From NCBI GenBank assembly GCA_963700515.1, contig CAVOXY010000021.1:124001-188000 (forward strand): DNA of 64,000 bases, given 5' to 3'. Positions within the stretch are counted from its first letter, which is position 1. Each line of letters begins with the position of its first letter. Origin of the DNA: JAJRVM01 sp963700515 (lineage in GTDB: Bacteria > Planctomycetota > Planctomycetia > Pirellulales > Pirellulaceae). This document shows, in pieces, positions 18,249 through 28,284 of the stretch. The position numbers and the translations under genes are program-made. A model generated the notes under the pieces. That model had not been told where the DNA came from, made no database searches, and saw only the letters and a program-made list of their open reading frames with translations.

Positions 18249-19187
18249 TCAGTCGACCAGCTCCTCTTCCGCCACGAAGGAGGTGAGGATTTGCCGGACT
18301 TTCTTCCGCTCCGGTGGCAGGAAGTGGTTGAATGGTTCGGCCATGAAATCGTCACAGATCCCCAGCAGGGATAGCGCGCATTTCGTGGCTTTGATGTATC
18401 GCGACGTGTACTTGCCGATCGTGTAGACGTCCTGAAACGCGTTGATACGTGCCAGCATCTCGGTCGCAACGGCATCGTCGCCCGAGCGGGCGGCTTCGTA
18501 ACACTCCACGAACAGACGCGGAAACACATTCGCGCCACCGTTTACCCCGCCGTCAGCGCCCAAGCGGATGGCTTCGACCAGCAAATGTTCCGGGCCCATC
18601 AAGATGGACCAATCGCTCCGCTGCTCACGCAAACCAAGCAGCTGAGTGAAATAATCCAAGTCGCCGCTGCTGTCCTTCACGCCGACGATCTTGTCGATGC
18701 TGGTCAGCCGGCGAAGCGTGTCGATTTCGAACCACACCTTCGTCAGGCTGGGCATGTTGTAAAGCATCACTGGCAATGGCAACTCTTGCGTGATGCGCTC
18801 GACGTATCCCATCAACTCGGTCTGCCCGGCCGGAAAGTAGTATGGTGTAGCCAGCACCACCGCGGTCGCGTGGGCCTCATGGGCCACCATGGCCATGTGA
18901 ATCGACTCGACAAACGCCGTATCCGTGATGCCGACCAGTACGGGGACGCGCCCAGCCACCAGGTCGCAGACGCGGTGAATCAGCTCAAAACGCAAGCGGT
19001 AACTCAAACTAGGCGCCTCTCCGGTCGTCCCCAGAATGAAGATACCGCTCACTCCTCCCCGGATCACGTGTTCCACCAGACGCTGGAGTCCGCCCTCATC
19101 CAGTGCGTCACACGCACTCAACGGCGTCACTAACGGTGGGACAATGCCCTGAAAACGCGGGCTGGCACCGATTCGTTGCTCGGTCAC
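18249..19187 (-). CDS. DapA/N-acetylneuraminate lyase-family class I aldolase
   Basis: The GTG start at 19187 is preferred because it has ggag 8 bases upstream and puts the N-terminus where the family begins (RFQGIVPPLVTPL). 312 residues, the usual length. Key features of the (beta/alpha)8 lyases: GIFILGTTGEAPSLS (the GTTGE substrate loop), VMLYNMPSL carrying the catalytic Tyr, IVGVKDSSGD with the Schiff-base Lys, and GADGGVNGGANVFP. The family cleaves or makes pyruvate adducts (dihydrodipicolinate, sialic acid, keto-deoxy sugars). The Gly-rich loop alone does not fix the substrate. Lysine genes are not nearby, so a sugar-acid aldolase role is plausible but unproven. It reads toward the AIM24 trio. 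Confidence 0.85.
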   Translation of the reverse strand: MTEQRIGASPRFQGIVPPLVTPLSACDALDEGGLQRLVEHVIRGGVSGIFILGTTGEAPSLSYRLRFELIHRVCDLVAGRVPVLVGITDTAFVESIHMAMVAHEAHATAVVLATPYYFPAGQTELMGYVERITQELPLPVMLYNMPSLTKVWFEIDTLRRLTSIDKIVGVKDSSGDLDYFTQLLGLREQRSDWSILMGPEHLLVEAIRLGADGGVNGGANVFPRLFVECYEAARSGDDAVATEMLARINAFQDVYTIGKYTSRYIKATKCALSLLGICDDFMAEPFNHFLPPERKKVRQILTSFVAEEELVD

Positions 19188-19408
19188 GGAGGTTTCTCCA
19201 AATACTACGGATTTTTGGATCTTCAGCGAATCTCGGCCGCTGTTTCGCAACTATAACACGTCCTTGTGGTGCCTCTGCAGCCATGGAGTGTAGCGACAAT
19301 ACCTCTGTCGTTTGCCCCAGTGGAGTGGCGGCCTTGTTGATTTGAAACTGGCCAAAGGCTACAAATCAAAGTATGTCAATGTGTGTCTTTTTTGAAAAGG
19401 AGCCCATC

Positions 19409-20543
19409 ATGCCCGCACACAGTCCCTACGCCAATCGTCGTTGTTCGGCTTTGTCGCACCGGCTGAGCCTTGTGAGCTGTCTCGTGATATTGGCAGTGTG
19501 CGTGTCGTGTGCAAAGCAGACAGACAAGAAAGCTGTCCAGCCGCCTGCCAAGCCCGCCGATGCCTCTAAGGCTGCGGCGCCCACCAAACCTGCTGCACCC
19601 GATACATCCGTCAAACCGACTGAGCCAGCGCCCACCGAGCCGCCAGCACCTGCCGAACCGGCACCGAGTGAGCCGCCAGCACCTGCTGAGCCAGCACCTG
19701 TCGAGCCGGCACCTGTCGAGCCGGCACCTGTCGAGCCGCCAGCACCTGCTGAGCCGGCACCTATCGAGCCGCCAGCACCTGCTGAGCCGGCACCTATCGA
19801 GCCGCCGGCACCTGCTGAGCCGGCACCAGTGGAACCTGCTGCGCCGGCCGAGCCTGTTATGAACGAGGCGGGGGAGACAACAGAAGTCGTACCAACTCCA
19901 CAGATAGACCGCGTGTTACGACACGCCGTCTTCTTCAAGTTCAAGGATGGTACCAGCGCAGAAGACCTTCAGAAGATTGTCGATGCATTCCGAGACTTGC
20001 CGTCAAAGATCGACACGATCGTTGACTTGAAATGGGGTACCAATACCAATACTAGCCCGGACGGGATGGGCGACGGCTTGACGCATTGTTTCCTGCTGAC
20101 TTTCAAGGACGAAGCAGCGGCGCGCCGTCTACTTGCCGCACGAGGCACACAAGGCATTTGGCGAAATGCTGGGTCCTCATCTGGAGAAGGCATTCGTGGT
20201 GGACTATTGGGGGACACCCGAAACGCAGCCGCTAGAAAAAGAACTGAAACACGCTGTGTTTGTCAAGTTCAAGGATGACGCCCCCGCCGAAGCGGTGAAG
20301 GCCTTCGAACAGGCTTGCGTAGCACTGCCGTCCAAGATCGATACGATCAAGGCCAGTGAGTGGGGTACCAACAACAGCCCGGAAGGACTCAACGACGGGT
20401 TTACCCATTGTTTCATGATCACGTTCGATTCGGAGGATGGCCTGGCTGCCTTTGGGCCGAATCCAGACCACGCGGCGCTGGTAGAGACTCTCACGCCGCT
20501 GCTGGACAAAGCGCGAGTGCTGGACTTCTGGGTGGAGAAGTGA
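19409..20543 (+). CDS. lipoprotein with Pro/Ala/Glu-rich linker and two Dabb (alpha/beta-barrel stress) domains; one frameshift
   Basis: The ATG at 19409 follows aaggag. Residues 20-37 form a lipoprotein signal ending in a lipobox-like CVSCAK, so membrane anchoring is expected. Residues about 60-150 are a low-complexity linker of repeated PAEPAP[VI]EP units. Two Dabb-type domains follow, each starting RHAVFFKFKDG / KHAVFVKFKDD and each containing the same SKIDTI core and a FTHCFMITF-like strand, which points to an internal duplication. One extra base near 20115-20128 breaks the frame; without it domain one ends LPHEAHKAFGEML and the product is 377 residues. Dabb proteins dimerise and often act in polyketide or stress pathways, but the role here is unknown. 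Confidence 0.8.
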
Positions 20544-20578
20544 GCAGTATCTCGTTGAGATGACGAAAGGGTGATGAC

Positions 20579-20607
20579 GTGATGGCTGATGACGAATCAG
20601 CCATCAC
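20579..20607. terminator. strong hairpin downstream of the Dabb lipoprotein gene
   Basis: gtgatggctgat and atcagccatcac are perfect 12-base complements around a gacga loop, 36 bases after the stop. No T-tract follows on either strand, so it may terminate weakly, protect the 3' end, or be a palindromic repeat. Confidence 0.45.
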
Positions 20608-20668
20608 GGATCGCCCGCTCGCCACACCACCGTGACCCTCAATTATTGACACTTACCGTGAGGCATAC

Positions 20669-21697
20669 ATGAAGGACGAGAATCTGAATCGCCGCGCCTT
20701 TTTGGGGAAATCCGTGACGACCGTCGGCATGGCATCGCTTTTGGCGGCCAGTGATATCCGTGCTGCCGAAAAGGCGGCTCCGGACGATGCTGGCACGGCT
20801 GATCTGGTGATCCCCAACGGAGCAGTTCCCAAAACCGACATGCCTTACGGGACGATCGGCAAGTTGAAGATCAGTCGGCTCATTCTCGGTTCCAACCTGA
20901 TGGGTGGCTACTCGCATTCGCGTGATCTGGCGTATGTCGGTCCGCTGATGCAGGCCTACAACACGGAAGAGAAGATCATGGAAACCCTTGCGCTGGCGGA
21001 AGCCGAGGGAATCAACACGATATCGCAAGGTGATTCGAATCTGATCCGAAAATACAACACGGACCATGGTGGACACATGCAGCAATTGGGTCCCCTGAAC
21101 ATCCGTGAAGGGGACAGTGACGAGAGCATCAAGACCTCGATCAAGCGGTTGATCGATCAAGGTCCCGCTGCGATCTATATCTTCGGGCACGACGGCGATC
21201 TGCTGGTGCGGGCCGGTCGCGTTGACATCATTGCGAAAGCGCTTCAATGGATCCGCGATGAAGGGCTACCGGCCGGGGTTGGTGGTCACTCGTTGCACGT
21301 GGTGATGGAATGCGAGAAACACGAAGTGGCTCCCGATTTCTACTTCAAGACGTTTCACAGCGACCGATACTGGTCGCGGATCATGAAGGAATATCGTGAC
21401 GAATACTGCTGGTACAACGGTGCCAGCAGCGAACCGGGGCACTATCACGACAATATGTGGTGCATGGATCCCGAGCAGACGGCGGACGTGATGCGCGATG
21501 TCAAGGCGGCCTGGATCGCGTTCAAAGTGCTGGCTGCCGGTGCGCTCCATCCCAAGATCGGCTTCCGCTATGCGTTGCGTAACGGAGCAGACTTCATGGT
21601 CGTCGGCATGTTCGATTTCCAGGTCCGAGATAATACCGACCTGGTTAAGGAGACGTTAGCGTCGATGGACCAGCGCGAGCGTCCCTGGCGGGCCTGA
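20669..21697 (+). CDS. Tat-exported aldo/keto-reductase-like (TIM-barrel) protein
   Basis: The ATG follows gagg with 5-base spacing. NRRAFLGKSVTTVGM is a Tat leader. The mature 300 residues begin like an aldo/keto reductase (YGTIGKLKISRLILGSNLMGGYSHSRD), then show a barrel (LALAEAEGINTISQG, DQGPAAIYIFGHDGD, GLPAGVGGHSLHVVMECEK). C-terminal elements IAFKVLAAGALHP and GADFMVVGMFDFQV resemble the NADPH-side of the fold. The canonical Asp-Tyr-Lys-His tetrad is not obvious, so it may be a redox-inactive relative. It is the only gene between the lipoprotein and a repeat cluster. Confidence 0.7.
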   Translation: MKDENLNRRAFLGKSVTTVGMASLLAASDIRAAEKAAPDDAGTADLVIPNGAVPKTDMPYGTIGKLKISRLILGSNLMGGYSHSRDLAYVGPLMQAYNTEEKIMETLALAEAEGINTISQGDSNLIRKYNTDHGGHMQQLGPLNIREGDSDESIKTSIKRLIDQGPAAIYIFGHDGDLLVRAGRVDIIAKALQWIRDEGLPAGVGGHSLHVVMECEKHEVAPDFYFKTFHSDRYWSRIMKEYRDEYCWYNGASSEPGHYHDNMWCMDPEQTADVMRDVKAAWIAFKVLAAGALHPKIGFRYALRNGADFMVVGMFDFQVRDNTDLVKETLASMDQRERPWRA

Positions 21698-21717
21698 AGT
21701 GCCGTAGTGCCGTAGCC

Positions 21718-21794
21718 GTAGGGTGTGCCAAGGTCGCCAGTCCCGACGTGACATCATCCAGAATCGCCACGGCGAGCGCCGGCACACCAGAATG
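21718..21794. repeat. dispersed inverted-repeat element (copy 2)
   Basis: gtagggtgtgccaag at the left and gccggcacaccagaatg at the right carry the same ggtgtgcc/ggcacacc arms as the element at 4128-4176, which is in opposite orientation. The central part (about 45 bases) differs in sequence and length. Confidence 0.6.
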
Positions 21795-21936
21795 CGGTTG
21801 GCACGCGACGTGCAGTACGCCCCGCGACGAGTTGGGAAGTCATAGGGTAACCATCGGGTTGTCAACGTCTCGATGACGGATTGCCTGCTCCTGGTTTGCC
21901 ATTGCTTGTCCGGAACTTCTGACCCGCTTGGCACTG

Positions 21937-22157
21937 GCTCAGCCAGTGGCACGCTGGGAAGTGGTGAGCGGTGGTTTGCTTCAACACTGGCTCCGCTCGC
22001 GGCAGACGTTTTCTGGGTTGGTAAAGTCGTGGACGCTCGCTCAGCCAGTGGCACGCTGGGAAGTGGTGAGCGGTGGTTTGCTTCGGCACTGGCTCCGCTC
22101 GCGGTCAGTATATCAGTTTGTTGGTAAAGTCTTGGACGCTCGCTCAGCCAGTGGCAC
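21937..22157. repeat. 102-bp direct repeat, two full copies and a third partial
   Basis: Copies start at 21937, 22039 and 22142 with gctcagccagtggcac. The first two continue nearly identically through gctgggaagtggtgagcgg, tttgcttc and cactggctccgctcgcgg to ttggtaaagtc. The beginning of copy one forms the hairpin cactggct-c-agccagtg. The third copy is inside the last codons of the nucleoside-hydrolase-like gene. Confidence 0.85.
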
Positions 22158-23605
22158 CGGGCACCTGACGGGTGGAGCTTTCGTCGTCTTCGGAGTCTCG
22201 ATCAACGGATACGACTCGAGAATATTCTTCAGACAGGACGTCATCACTTTCGTATATTCCGGCTCCTGTTTGTGCAGCACCCGAACGTTGGACTGCGCAA
22301 CGTGCAGATCGGCTTGAAAGAGCGGTGCGTTGAGTACCGGTACGGTGAACGAGACGGAATCCTTCGTATCATCGTCGAAGGTGATATCGAGCCGATGTGA
22401 TCCGGGAGCCCAGTAGGTGAACGAGAGCGACAGAGAATCCTCCTCCCACACGGTCCGGAGCAACCAACGCTGTGGATTTGCGTGGCTCAACCAGATACCC
22501 TCGCCGGACCCGTCAACGTGGCACTGCGAACAGATTTGCCGGCCGGCAAACCTGTGATACTCACGAGGCAGTCCGGTTCCCCATCCGGTTCCAAGCTGGT
22601 CTTTCCCAGGAGATCCTTCGTGCGACCAAGGAATCGGGCCACAATGCCCTGCTGAGCGACTTCTGCCACGGTCTCGCTGCTCTCTTCGGTCAGTCGCACG
22701 TGTTGCATGCTGTAACAGACGACGGGCTTGGCAGCGGCGTGCGGCGGTTGAGCCAGCGCTTCGAATCCATTGTCGGTCCGATAGATCTTGCGGCCCGCGA
22801 TGTCGATGAACGCAGGAGTGCACCACATATTGCGAGGGCCGCCAGGTGCAGGCAGAACTTTCGCGAGGTACGGTATCGGCTCTTCTTGGGATCGTGTCAG
22901 CGCGTAGTCAAAGAAGGCCCTCAACGGCGCGGCGGAATTACCGAGTATTTCGGTTTGGTCCACGGAAAAGTAGGTAAAGTAATTGTCGCGGCCGAAACAG
23001 GGATACCACTCGATGGGCAAGTCGGACAACAGCACGCGGCGATAAGCCTGTTGGTCGAGTCCCACATTCCACTCTTCCTGATATCCGTCGGGGCCCGTAC
23101 CCACGTTTGCGTAGATGGCGCGCACTTTGGCGCGGAGCAGTTCTGGTTCGCGATTGTAGGCCGCCGCCACGTCGCGGAGGCTGCCCACGGTGAAAAGGGA
23201 GACTTTTTCCTCGGATTCCCGCAGGGTGGAAAGGATCATGCGGACTCCGCCTTGTGCGGCATCGCTTTGGTCGAGGGCCTGATCGTCGACGCTGCGCAGC
23301 GCATGGTCCAGTCCCGTCGCGAAGGGAACGGTCTTTCCTGAGAGATGGAACATCTGTCGCAGCGCAACGATGCCTGGCTTCTTCTCCGGTCCCTGATTGG
23401 GCTGCTGTTGGATATTTGCCATGTCGATGATGATGCCCTTCACATCCAGTTCGGGCAGCGCGAACAGAGTCGCCAAATCGAAATGGTCGTCAGGATCATC
23501 GTGGGGATGGTACAGATCCGTTGAGTAGATGACCGGCATGCCCGCCCCGCAGGCAGCGGGACAAGTCCAGATACACATCAATAGCAGACAACAAATGCGT
23601 GACAT
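22113..23605 (-). CDS. secreted nucleoside-hydrolase-like protein with C-terminal beta domain; one frameshift
   Basis: MSRICCLLLMCIWTCPAACG is a signal peptide. The mature N-terminus VIYSTDLYHPHDDPDDHFDLATL carries the Asp cluster that binds calcium in inosine-uridine nucleoside hydrolases. FTVGSLRDVAAAY and AIYANVGTGP resemble later strands of that fold. A base appears missing near 22503-22512. The other frame continues GIWLSHANPQRW and a beta domain (LSLSFTYWAPGSHRLDITF) to the stop at 22113, giving 497 residues. The last 15 residues or so are encoded by the third copy of the 102-bp repeat. Because the leader and the C-terminal domain differ from salvage enzymes, the real substrate may be an extracellular glycoside. 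Related large secreted proteins of this kind occur beside glycosidases. Confidence 0.7.
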
Positions 23606-23663
23606 TATTGGGGCTCCTCAGATTGTCTAGCGCAGGGGGGCACGGCCGTCAGGGGAATGTGGC

Positions 23664-23697
23664 CTACCGCTCGGCACCGGTCCGCGCCGAGCGGTAG
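23664..23697. repeat. perfect 12-bp hairpin with ccgagcggtag arms
   Basis: ctaccgctcggc and gccgagcggtag flank a 10-base loop. The arm sequence is shared with the repeats at 4341-4382 and 52533-52575. It lies between two minus-strand genes, where it could act as a terminator for the GH172 gene, but no T-tract follows. Confidence 0.6.
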
Positions 23698-23750
23698 TCG
23701 CTGATTCTGGCCAAGAAAACGAGCGGATTCGAACTTCTGTCACAGTATGG

Positions 23751-25780
23751 CTACTTGCTCGGTTCCAAAATCACCTGATCCAGCCCGAACATGTAATTCT
23801 TTACCGCTTGTGGATTGGCTCCCACAATTTCGACGCCCAGTCGATGTTCACCCTCTGCCAGCTTGAACTCGCCCAAGACAATCACTTCGGTGGGAACAAC
23901 GGACAGGTTGTACAGGTCGATCTTGTTCCCCGCTTTCTTGTCGTCCAAGGAAAGCTGCACAATACCGTAGTCGACTGCCTTGGTCAGCACGGCGCTCACC
24001 TTATATGTGCCGGCCTGCTTGACCGGTACGGCGATTTCCAGCTTGTCGCCCGGCTTCGCCCCGGTCCACCACAGGTGATCGTTGTTCGCCCAGGTCCCTT
24101 CGTAATTGGCCATTCCCTGCGTCTGGACATTGCCCGGCGGCGTGCCAATCACGGAGAAGCCACCGGCGACAAGGGGCGGGGAAACGTAGTAGTCATGTCG
24201 TTGGTCGACGGGAACCGGACCATAGGGATCGATGCCATCGGGTGCCAGATACCAGCAGACCGTCGCCGCGTAGAGTGTTCCCATCTCTTCCGTGCGGTAG
24301 TACTTCTCGATGGAGGCCTCAAAGGTCTGCTGAAACGGGATGTTGTCAGCGATATGCCACCGCAGCACGGACTGATGTCCTTGATTGTTCATCGTCATGG
24401 ACTGGGCATGGAAGGGCCGCTGGAACAAGCCCGGGTTGCACCAGGCGTAGCCAAAGTAGTCTTCCGAGCCGGTGCCGAACGTGGAGGGAAACTTTTCCCC
24501 GTCGACAAAGAACTTTTCATCGCCTTCGCCCCACCAGCCGCCGCGCGGATTCCAGACGTGCAGCATCACGCCCAGGAACCTCCCCCGCCCCTCGGTCTGC
24601 AGCAACAGCCAGTCGGGCCAGCGGTCTTCGCTCAGCGTAACCGTGTCGCGGTGCCACTTGCAGTGAAAGTAACCAAGACCGTCGAAGGGCCGGTTGAGCG
24701 GTGCGTGCGTGACCTCGATGTCGACTTCGCGCGACGCTGGGCCGTCGTTGACGATCTCCACCTTGGCGCCTTCCGCAAAGGGCATGTACCAGTAGGCATA
24801 GAAGCCGTCTTCGTCCATGCCGGTCACATGACTCCTGTAAAGGTTCCTACCGGGTGCGGTACCGAAGAAATCCCCCAAGGGGCACCAGACTGCGGGGCGT
24901 TCCTGCTTGTCGAAGGAAATTTGCAGGCAGAGCTGACGTAGCGCCGCCATCTCGTCGGCACGATCTTTGAAGTCCATCCTGACTCGAATACCCGTGATAG
25001 CTCGGGCACCGGATAGCACGGCGACCGGCGCGGTCGCATGACCCGAAACAGTCACGCACACTTCTCCACGTCTTGGCCATTCCCGGAATCACCGTCACCG
25101 GTCGTCAGTCGCTGCTCGAGTTTCGTATTGAGACTGGCGAGTTGTGACGCGTGTTGTCGCGCCAGCTGTTTGGAAAAGATCGGTACCTTGGTTCCCGCGG
25201 GAAACGTCGTGTAGACAACCTGATAGTAATTGCCCCAGCCCTTTTCGGCGACAATCTTGCAGGACTTCTGGTACGGAATGGGGTAGTACAGGTTCTGTCC
25301 ACTGCATCCCATGAGATTCAGATTGTAGGAGAGCATGGGGTAGTCCAGCGGAGCGGTGTCGCCGCTGAAGTACTGGGCGAACGGCAGATCCACGACCGGC
25401 GTTTCGGCGCCGTCAAGGTAGATCTTGACGTGCCCTTTATCGGCCATGGCCGACCAGATACGCCAAATACAACCTGGGCCATCCATCTCGGCCATCACCA
25501 CGTTGTCACCTTCCTGGCGAATAAACATGGGGCCGTCATTGTTCGCATCCCAGTGCACGTATTTGCCGGTGGCCTCGTCGTACCGGCTGGCACGATCCCA
25601 GCTGGACCATTGCTTGCACGTTTCTCCCGCCAGCGGCAATACGGCAGGTTGTGACAGATCTGACAGACGCTCGATCAAGGCAGTGTAGCTCAGCGTTTGC
25701 TCAGCGCCGGCGTTGGACACAGCTATGGTCAGGCACATCGAAACGATGGCCAGCGTGGCGGTAACGAACGGTTTTCTCAT
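23751..25780 (-). CDS. secreted GH172 (DUF2961) glycosidase; one frameshift
   Basis: The ATG at 25780 begins MRKPFVTATLAIVSMCLTIA, a signal peptide, with gagga upstream. The first half contains the DUF2961/GH172 N-terminal signature: SYTALIERLSDLS, DGPMFIRQEGDNVVMAEMDG, GCIWRIWSAM and VVDLPFAQYFSGD. A base seems missing near 25058-25066. The second frame continues with VTGMDEDGFYAYWYMPF, WNPRGGWWGEGDEKFFVDGE and FGTGSEDYFGYAW, the catalytic region of the double jelly-roll in this family, and ends with a carbohydrate-binding-like beta domain (AGTYKVSAVLTKAVDYGIVQ). Restored length is 676 residues. GH172 members act on difructose dianhydride or arabinofuranosides. The substrate here is unknown. 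Confidence 0.85.
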
Positions 25781-26405
25781 GAGTGGATCCTCGCGAATGG
25801 GAGACTGTTGCTCTGGGGCATGGGCTCGGATGCTGGTGAAGAAACAGGTCGGTGGTGCGGGATGGATGGAATTGTCGACGGTGCGGGCCCGCAGTGAGTG
25901 CGAACCACCCGAATTACATGTCCGCTCGCAACGTGGCGGGGGCGGCTGGTTGTCGATGCCTGGCCCCCGTGGTGCTGCAGGCCTGCAACCGCGGTATCGG
26001 CACGACCGGTCTTGGCGGATCCGATTCCCTGCCGCGGCGGCCGGTAATGATCGTCGACGACTCCTACCAGCAGAACCGATTCGGGGGGCGGAAACAAGAC
26101 GCGGGAGAACAGAATTGTCGGTCCAAGAGACCATCCACCAGCCTTTTTGCCACGAGGAAATCGGGAGGGTTGCCGCTATACTTAATCCGAGGTAATCGAC
26201 CAGCTCTGCTGGCGAGAGTTGGCGAGGATATGCCACCGGTTAAGTGAATCTGGGGCACGCTCGAAGACATGTGCGATGGATCGACGTTGTGTCTCGTGGG
26301 AGTTAAGGTCGTATGATTTCCTCAGTACTCCGTCACTCCACTACTCCAACACTCCAGTGTCCGGCCCCTTCCAGTGGCCTTCCTCACCTGGTGCAAGGAT
26401 AATCC
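25781..26405. other. divergent intergenic region without recognisable gene
   Basis: It separates the divergent GH172 and App1-type genes and must hold both promoters. Open stretches on either strand have no ribosome binding site with a plausible protein. Short direct repeats (ccactactccaacactccag near 26337-26356) occur, but no hairpin with a T-tract, tRNA or known RNA motif was seen. Confidence 0.5.
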
Positions 26406-27512
26406 ATGCGATTCTATACAAGACTCTATGTCGGCGTGACATGCCTGCTATCAGCGGTGCTCCCCTATCCCCTCCGAGTTCGAGCCGTCGACGGAGAATC
26501 TCAGATCAAAGCAGATGAACAGATCTTGTTTTTTCCCACAGCCGCCACGTGGGATGGCCAGCAGCGGTCCTGGAACATTCCGATACACGGTTGGATCTTC
26601 GAGCCTGAGAAGGACGGGATTGTGCGTGGTATCGCCCTGCACCGACTGCGGTCCACACTCGGTCTGGATCCCAAACAGCCCTCCACGCAATTGTTTGAAG
26701 AGCGAATCCGGTGGTTCCTGGTCGATAACGAACGCGGGAAGGTCATTGCGATTCGCCTGGCTGGGAACGAGTTCACTCTGGAAGAATCCGCAGAGGACGG
26801 CCATTTTTTCGGCACGGTCACATTGCCCGAAAGCACGGTCAACGAATATATGAAGGAGCGACGTATCGAGTATGAGGCGCTCGTCGCGCCCCAGGACCGC
26901 AGGACCTTCGCCGGCGTGGTTCATTTCCCCTCGCCACAGGGTGTGTCGGTGATCAGCGATATTGACGATACGATCAAAATCTCCGAGGTGAAGGACCGAA
27001 AGCTGTTGTTGCAGAACACGTTCTTCCGTCCCTTTCAAGCAGTTCCCGGCATGCCCGACAAATACCGTCAGTGGGCGGAAGCGGGAGTCGCGTTTCACTT
27101 CGTGTCGGCCAGTCCTTGGCAGCTCTACGATCCGTTGGCAAACTTCTTTCGACAAGTTGGTTTCCCACCCGCGACATTTCATTTGAAGCGAGTTCGTTTC
27201 AAAGATGCCAGCCTTCTCAAGCTCTCTGAAGATCCGGTGGCTTACAAACAGTCGCTCATTGAAGATCTGCTCCGGTCATTTCCGCAACGCACGTTCGTGC
27301 TCATCGGTGATTCCGGCGAGAAAGATCCGGAAGTCTACGGGATTGTGGCGCGGCAACATCCGCGGCAGGTCGTCAAGATCTACATCCGTGACGTTACCGG
27401 CGACACCACCGACGGGGAACGTTATCGGAATGCTTTCCGGGATCTACCGTCGGCCAGATGGAGGCTCTTTCGGGATGCTAGTACCCTGGAGTTACCGGGC
27501 AGCAGTGAGTGA
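26406..27512 (+). CDS. secreted App1/DUF2183-type phosphatase
   Basis: aagga precedes the ATG, and MRFYTRLYVGVTCLLSAVLPYPLRVRA is a signal peptide. 368 residues. The first 170 form a beta-rich N-terminal part. The C-terminal half is the App1-type phosphatidate phosphatase domain of the HAD superfamily: SVISDIDDTIK with nucleophile Asp185 in the DxDDT motif, FHFVSASPWQLYDPL (HAD motif II-like Ser), a Lys-containing SEDPVAYKQSLIEDLL, and VLIGDSGEKDPEVYG (the acidic motif). The yeast enzyme converts phosphatidate to diacylglycerol. The bacterial members are of unproven substrate and are usually exported, as here. Confidence 0.88.
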   Translation: MRFYTRLYVGVTCLLSAVLPYPLRVRAVDGESQIKADEQILFFPTAATWDGQQRSWNIPIHGWIFEPEKDGIVRGIALHRLRSTLGLDPKQPSTQLFEERIRWFLVDNERGKVIAIRLAGNEFTLEESAEDGHFFGTVTLPESTVNEYMKERRIEYEALVAPQDRRTFAGVVHFPSPQGVSVISDIDDTIKISEVKDRKLLLQNTFFRPFQAVPGMPDKYRQWAEAGVAFHFVSASPWQLYDPLANFFRQVGFPPATFHLKRVRFKDASLLKLSEDPVAYKQSLIEDLLRSFPQRTFVLIGDSGEKDPEVYGIVARQHPRQVVKIYIRDVTGDTTDGERYRNAFRDLPSARWRLFRDASTLELPGSSE

Positions 27513-27812
27513 ATTCCAATGGTCGCCTGAGAAGTCGCTGCTCTGCTCCCCTGACGCGAGCCGCGGCCAAGTGAAGAAAGCTCAACAAGAGAAATACCAC
27601 GGTCCGAACCGAGGCGATGGGCGGCTTGCCATGCATCTCCGTCATTCGTACGTCAGTAGGAAGGCAAAAGAAAATCCCCGGCGGTTGTTGTATCCCCTGA
27701 TCGCTGTCCTCGAGGGAATGAGATTGATCGCGCTGCACGGAAGAATCTACTGGGGAGCGACAACCGCGTCGCGAAACCCACGCACGATCCGGCGTGGGCA
27801 CCGAAACACGGC

Positions 27813-28144
27813 TCATGAGGTTGGGTAATCCCGCCGGTTGGTATCTTTTTTGGACGCTTGAAGTAGAACGCCGTTTCCGTTGTCGTCCCTTCCTTGAGAA
27901 AATTCTGAACGGAAACAAGCTCCCAACCACCGTCTCCCAGTTTGAGTATCTGCTTTCCCAAATCTTTGTCCGATGTGCCTGCCGGGATCTTCAGCGACGC
28001 GTATTGCCACCTTGCCACTTGGGCCTGCGAAGCATCCTGCGACATCCCCCCCGCTGACAAGGAGGTAGCGACGATGGTTCCAATGAGGGCGACGAGCACA
28101 CAGAGGGACAGCAGTGTGGCCCACTTGTTCTTGTTCGCGTTCAT
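27813..28144 (-). CDS. small exported or membrane-anchored DUF4177-like protein; homopolymer frameshift proposed
   Basis: The ATG at 28144 begins MNANKNKWATLLSLCVLVALIGTIV, one membrane segment or uncleaved signal. The following WQYASLKIPAG and LGKQILKLGDGGWELVSVQNFL ... AFYFKRPKK match the short DUF4177-like beta-alpha-beta module found in many small bacterial proteins. As written the frame runs on to 27653 with an uncharacteristic tail. One more A in the run of six at about 27847-27852 (minus strand) would end the protein at 27813 after RRDYPTS, giving about 110 residues, which fits the family. Function unknown. The gap 27513-27812 then holds no other gene. Confidence 0.6.
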
Positions 28145-28260
28145 GCATGGATCTCCTGGCGTGTGGGATCATTCACGATGATATACGCGCACGGTGGCGC
28201 GCATGTTGTAGGATGATTTTCGTGCGGCGTCGAGGAAGTAGGGAGCGATGGGAGCTGCAC

Positions 28261-28284
28261 AAACGGAATGAATTCCGTTCTACG
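28261..28284. repeat. dispersed 24-bp hairpin element (copy 1)
   Basis: In reverse complement this reads cgtagaacggaattcattccgttt. It matches cgtagaacggacttcagtccgttt at 56995-57018 except for two positions that are paired in the stem, so the hairpin is kept by a compensatory change. It abuts the end of the aldo/keto reductase gene (stop at 28285). Confidence 0.7.

Noticed and set aside
23808..24941. 377-codon plus-strand open frame
   Set aside because: Shadow of the GH172 gene on the minus strand, whose family motifs are clear.
22113..25780. Canonical polysaccharide utilisation locus
   Set aside because: Several exported glycosidases are present across the window but no SusC/SusD-type pair or common operon; each gene is largely isolated.
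26337..26400. Regulatory repeat before the App1-type gene
   Set aside because: The actcc/cactcc repeats are short and imperfect, with no symmetry.
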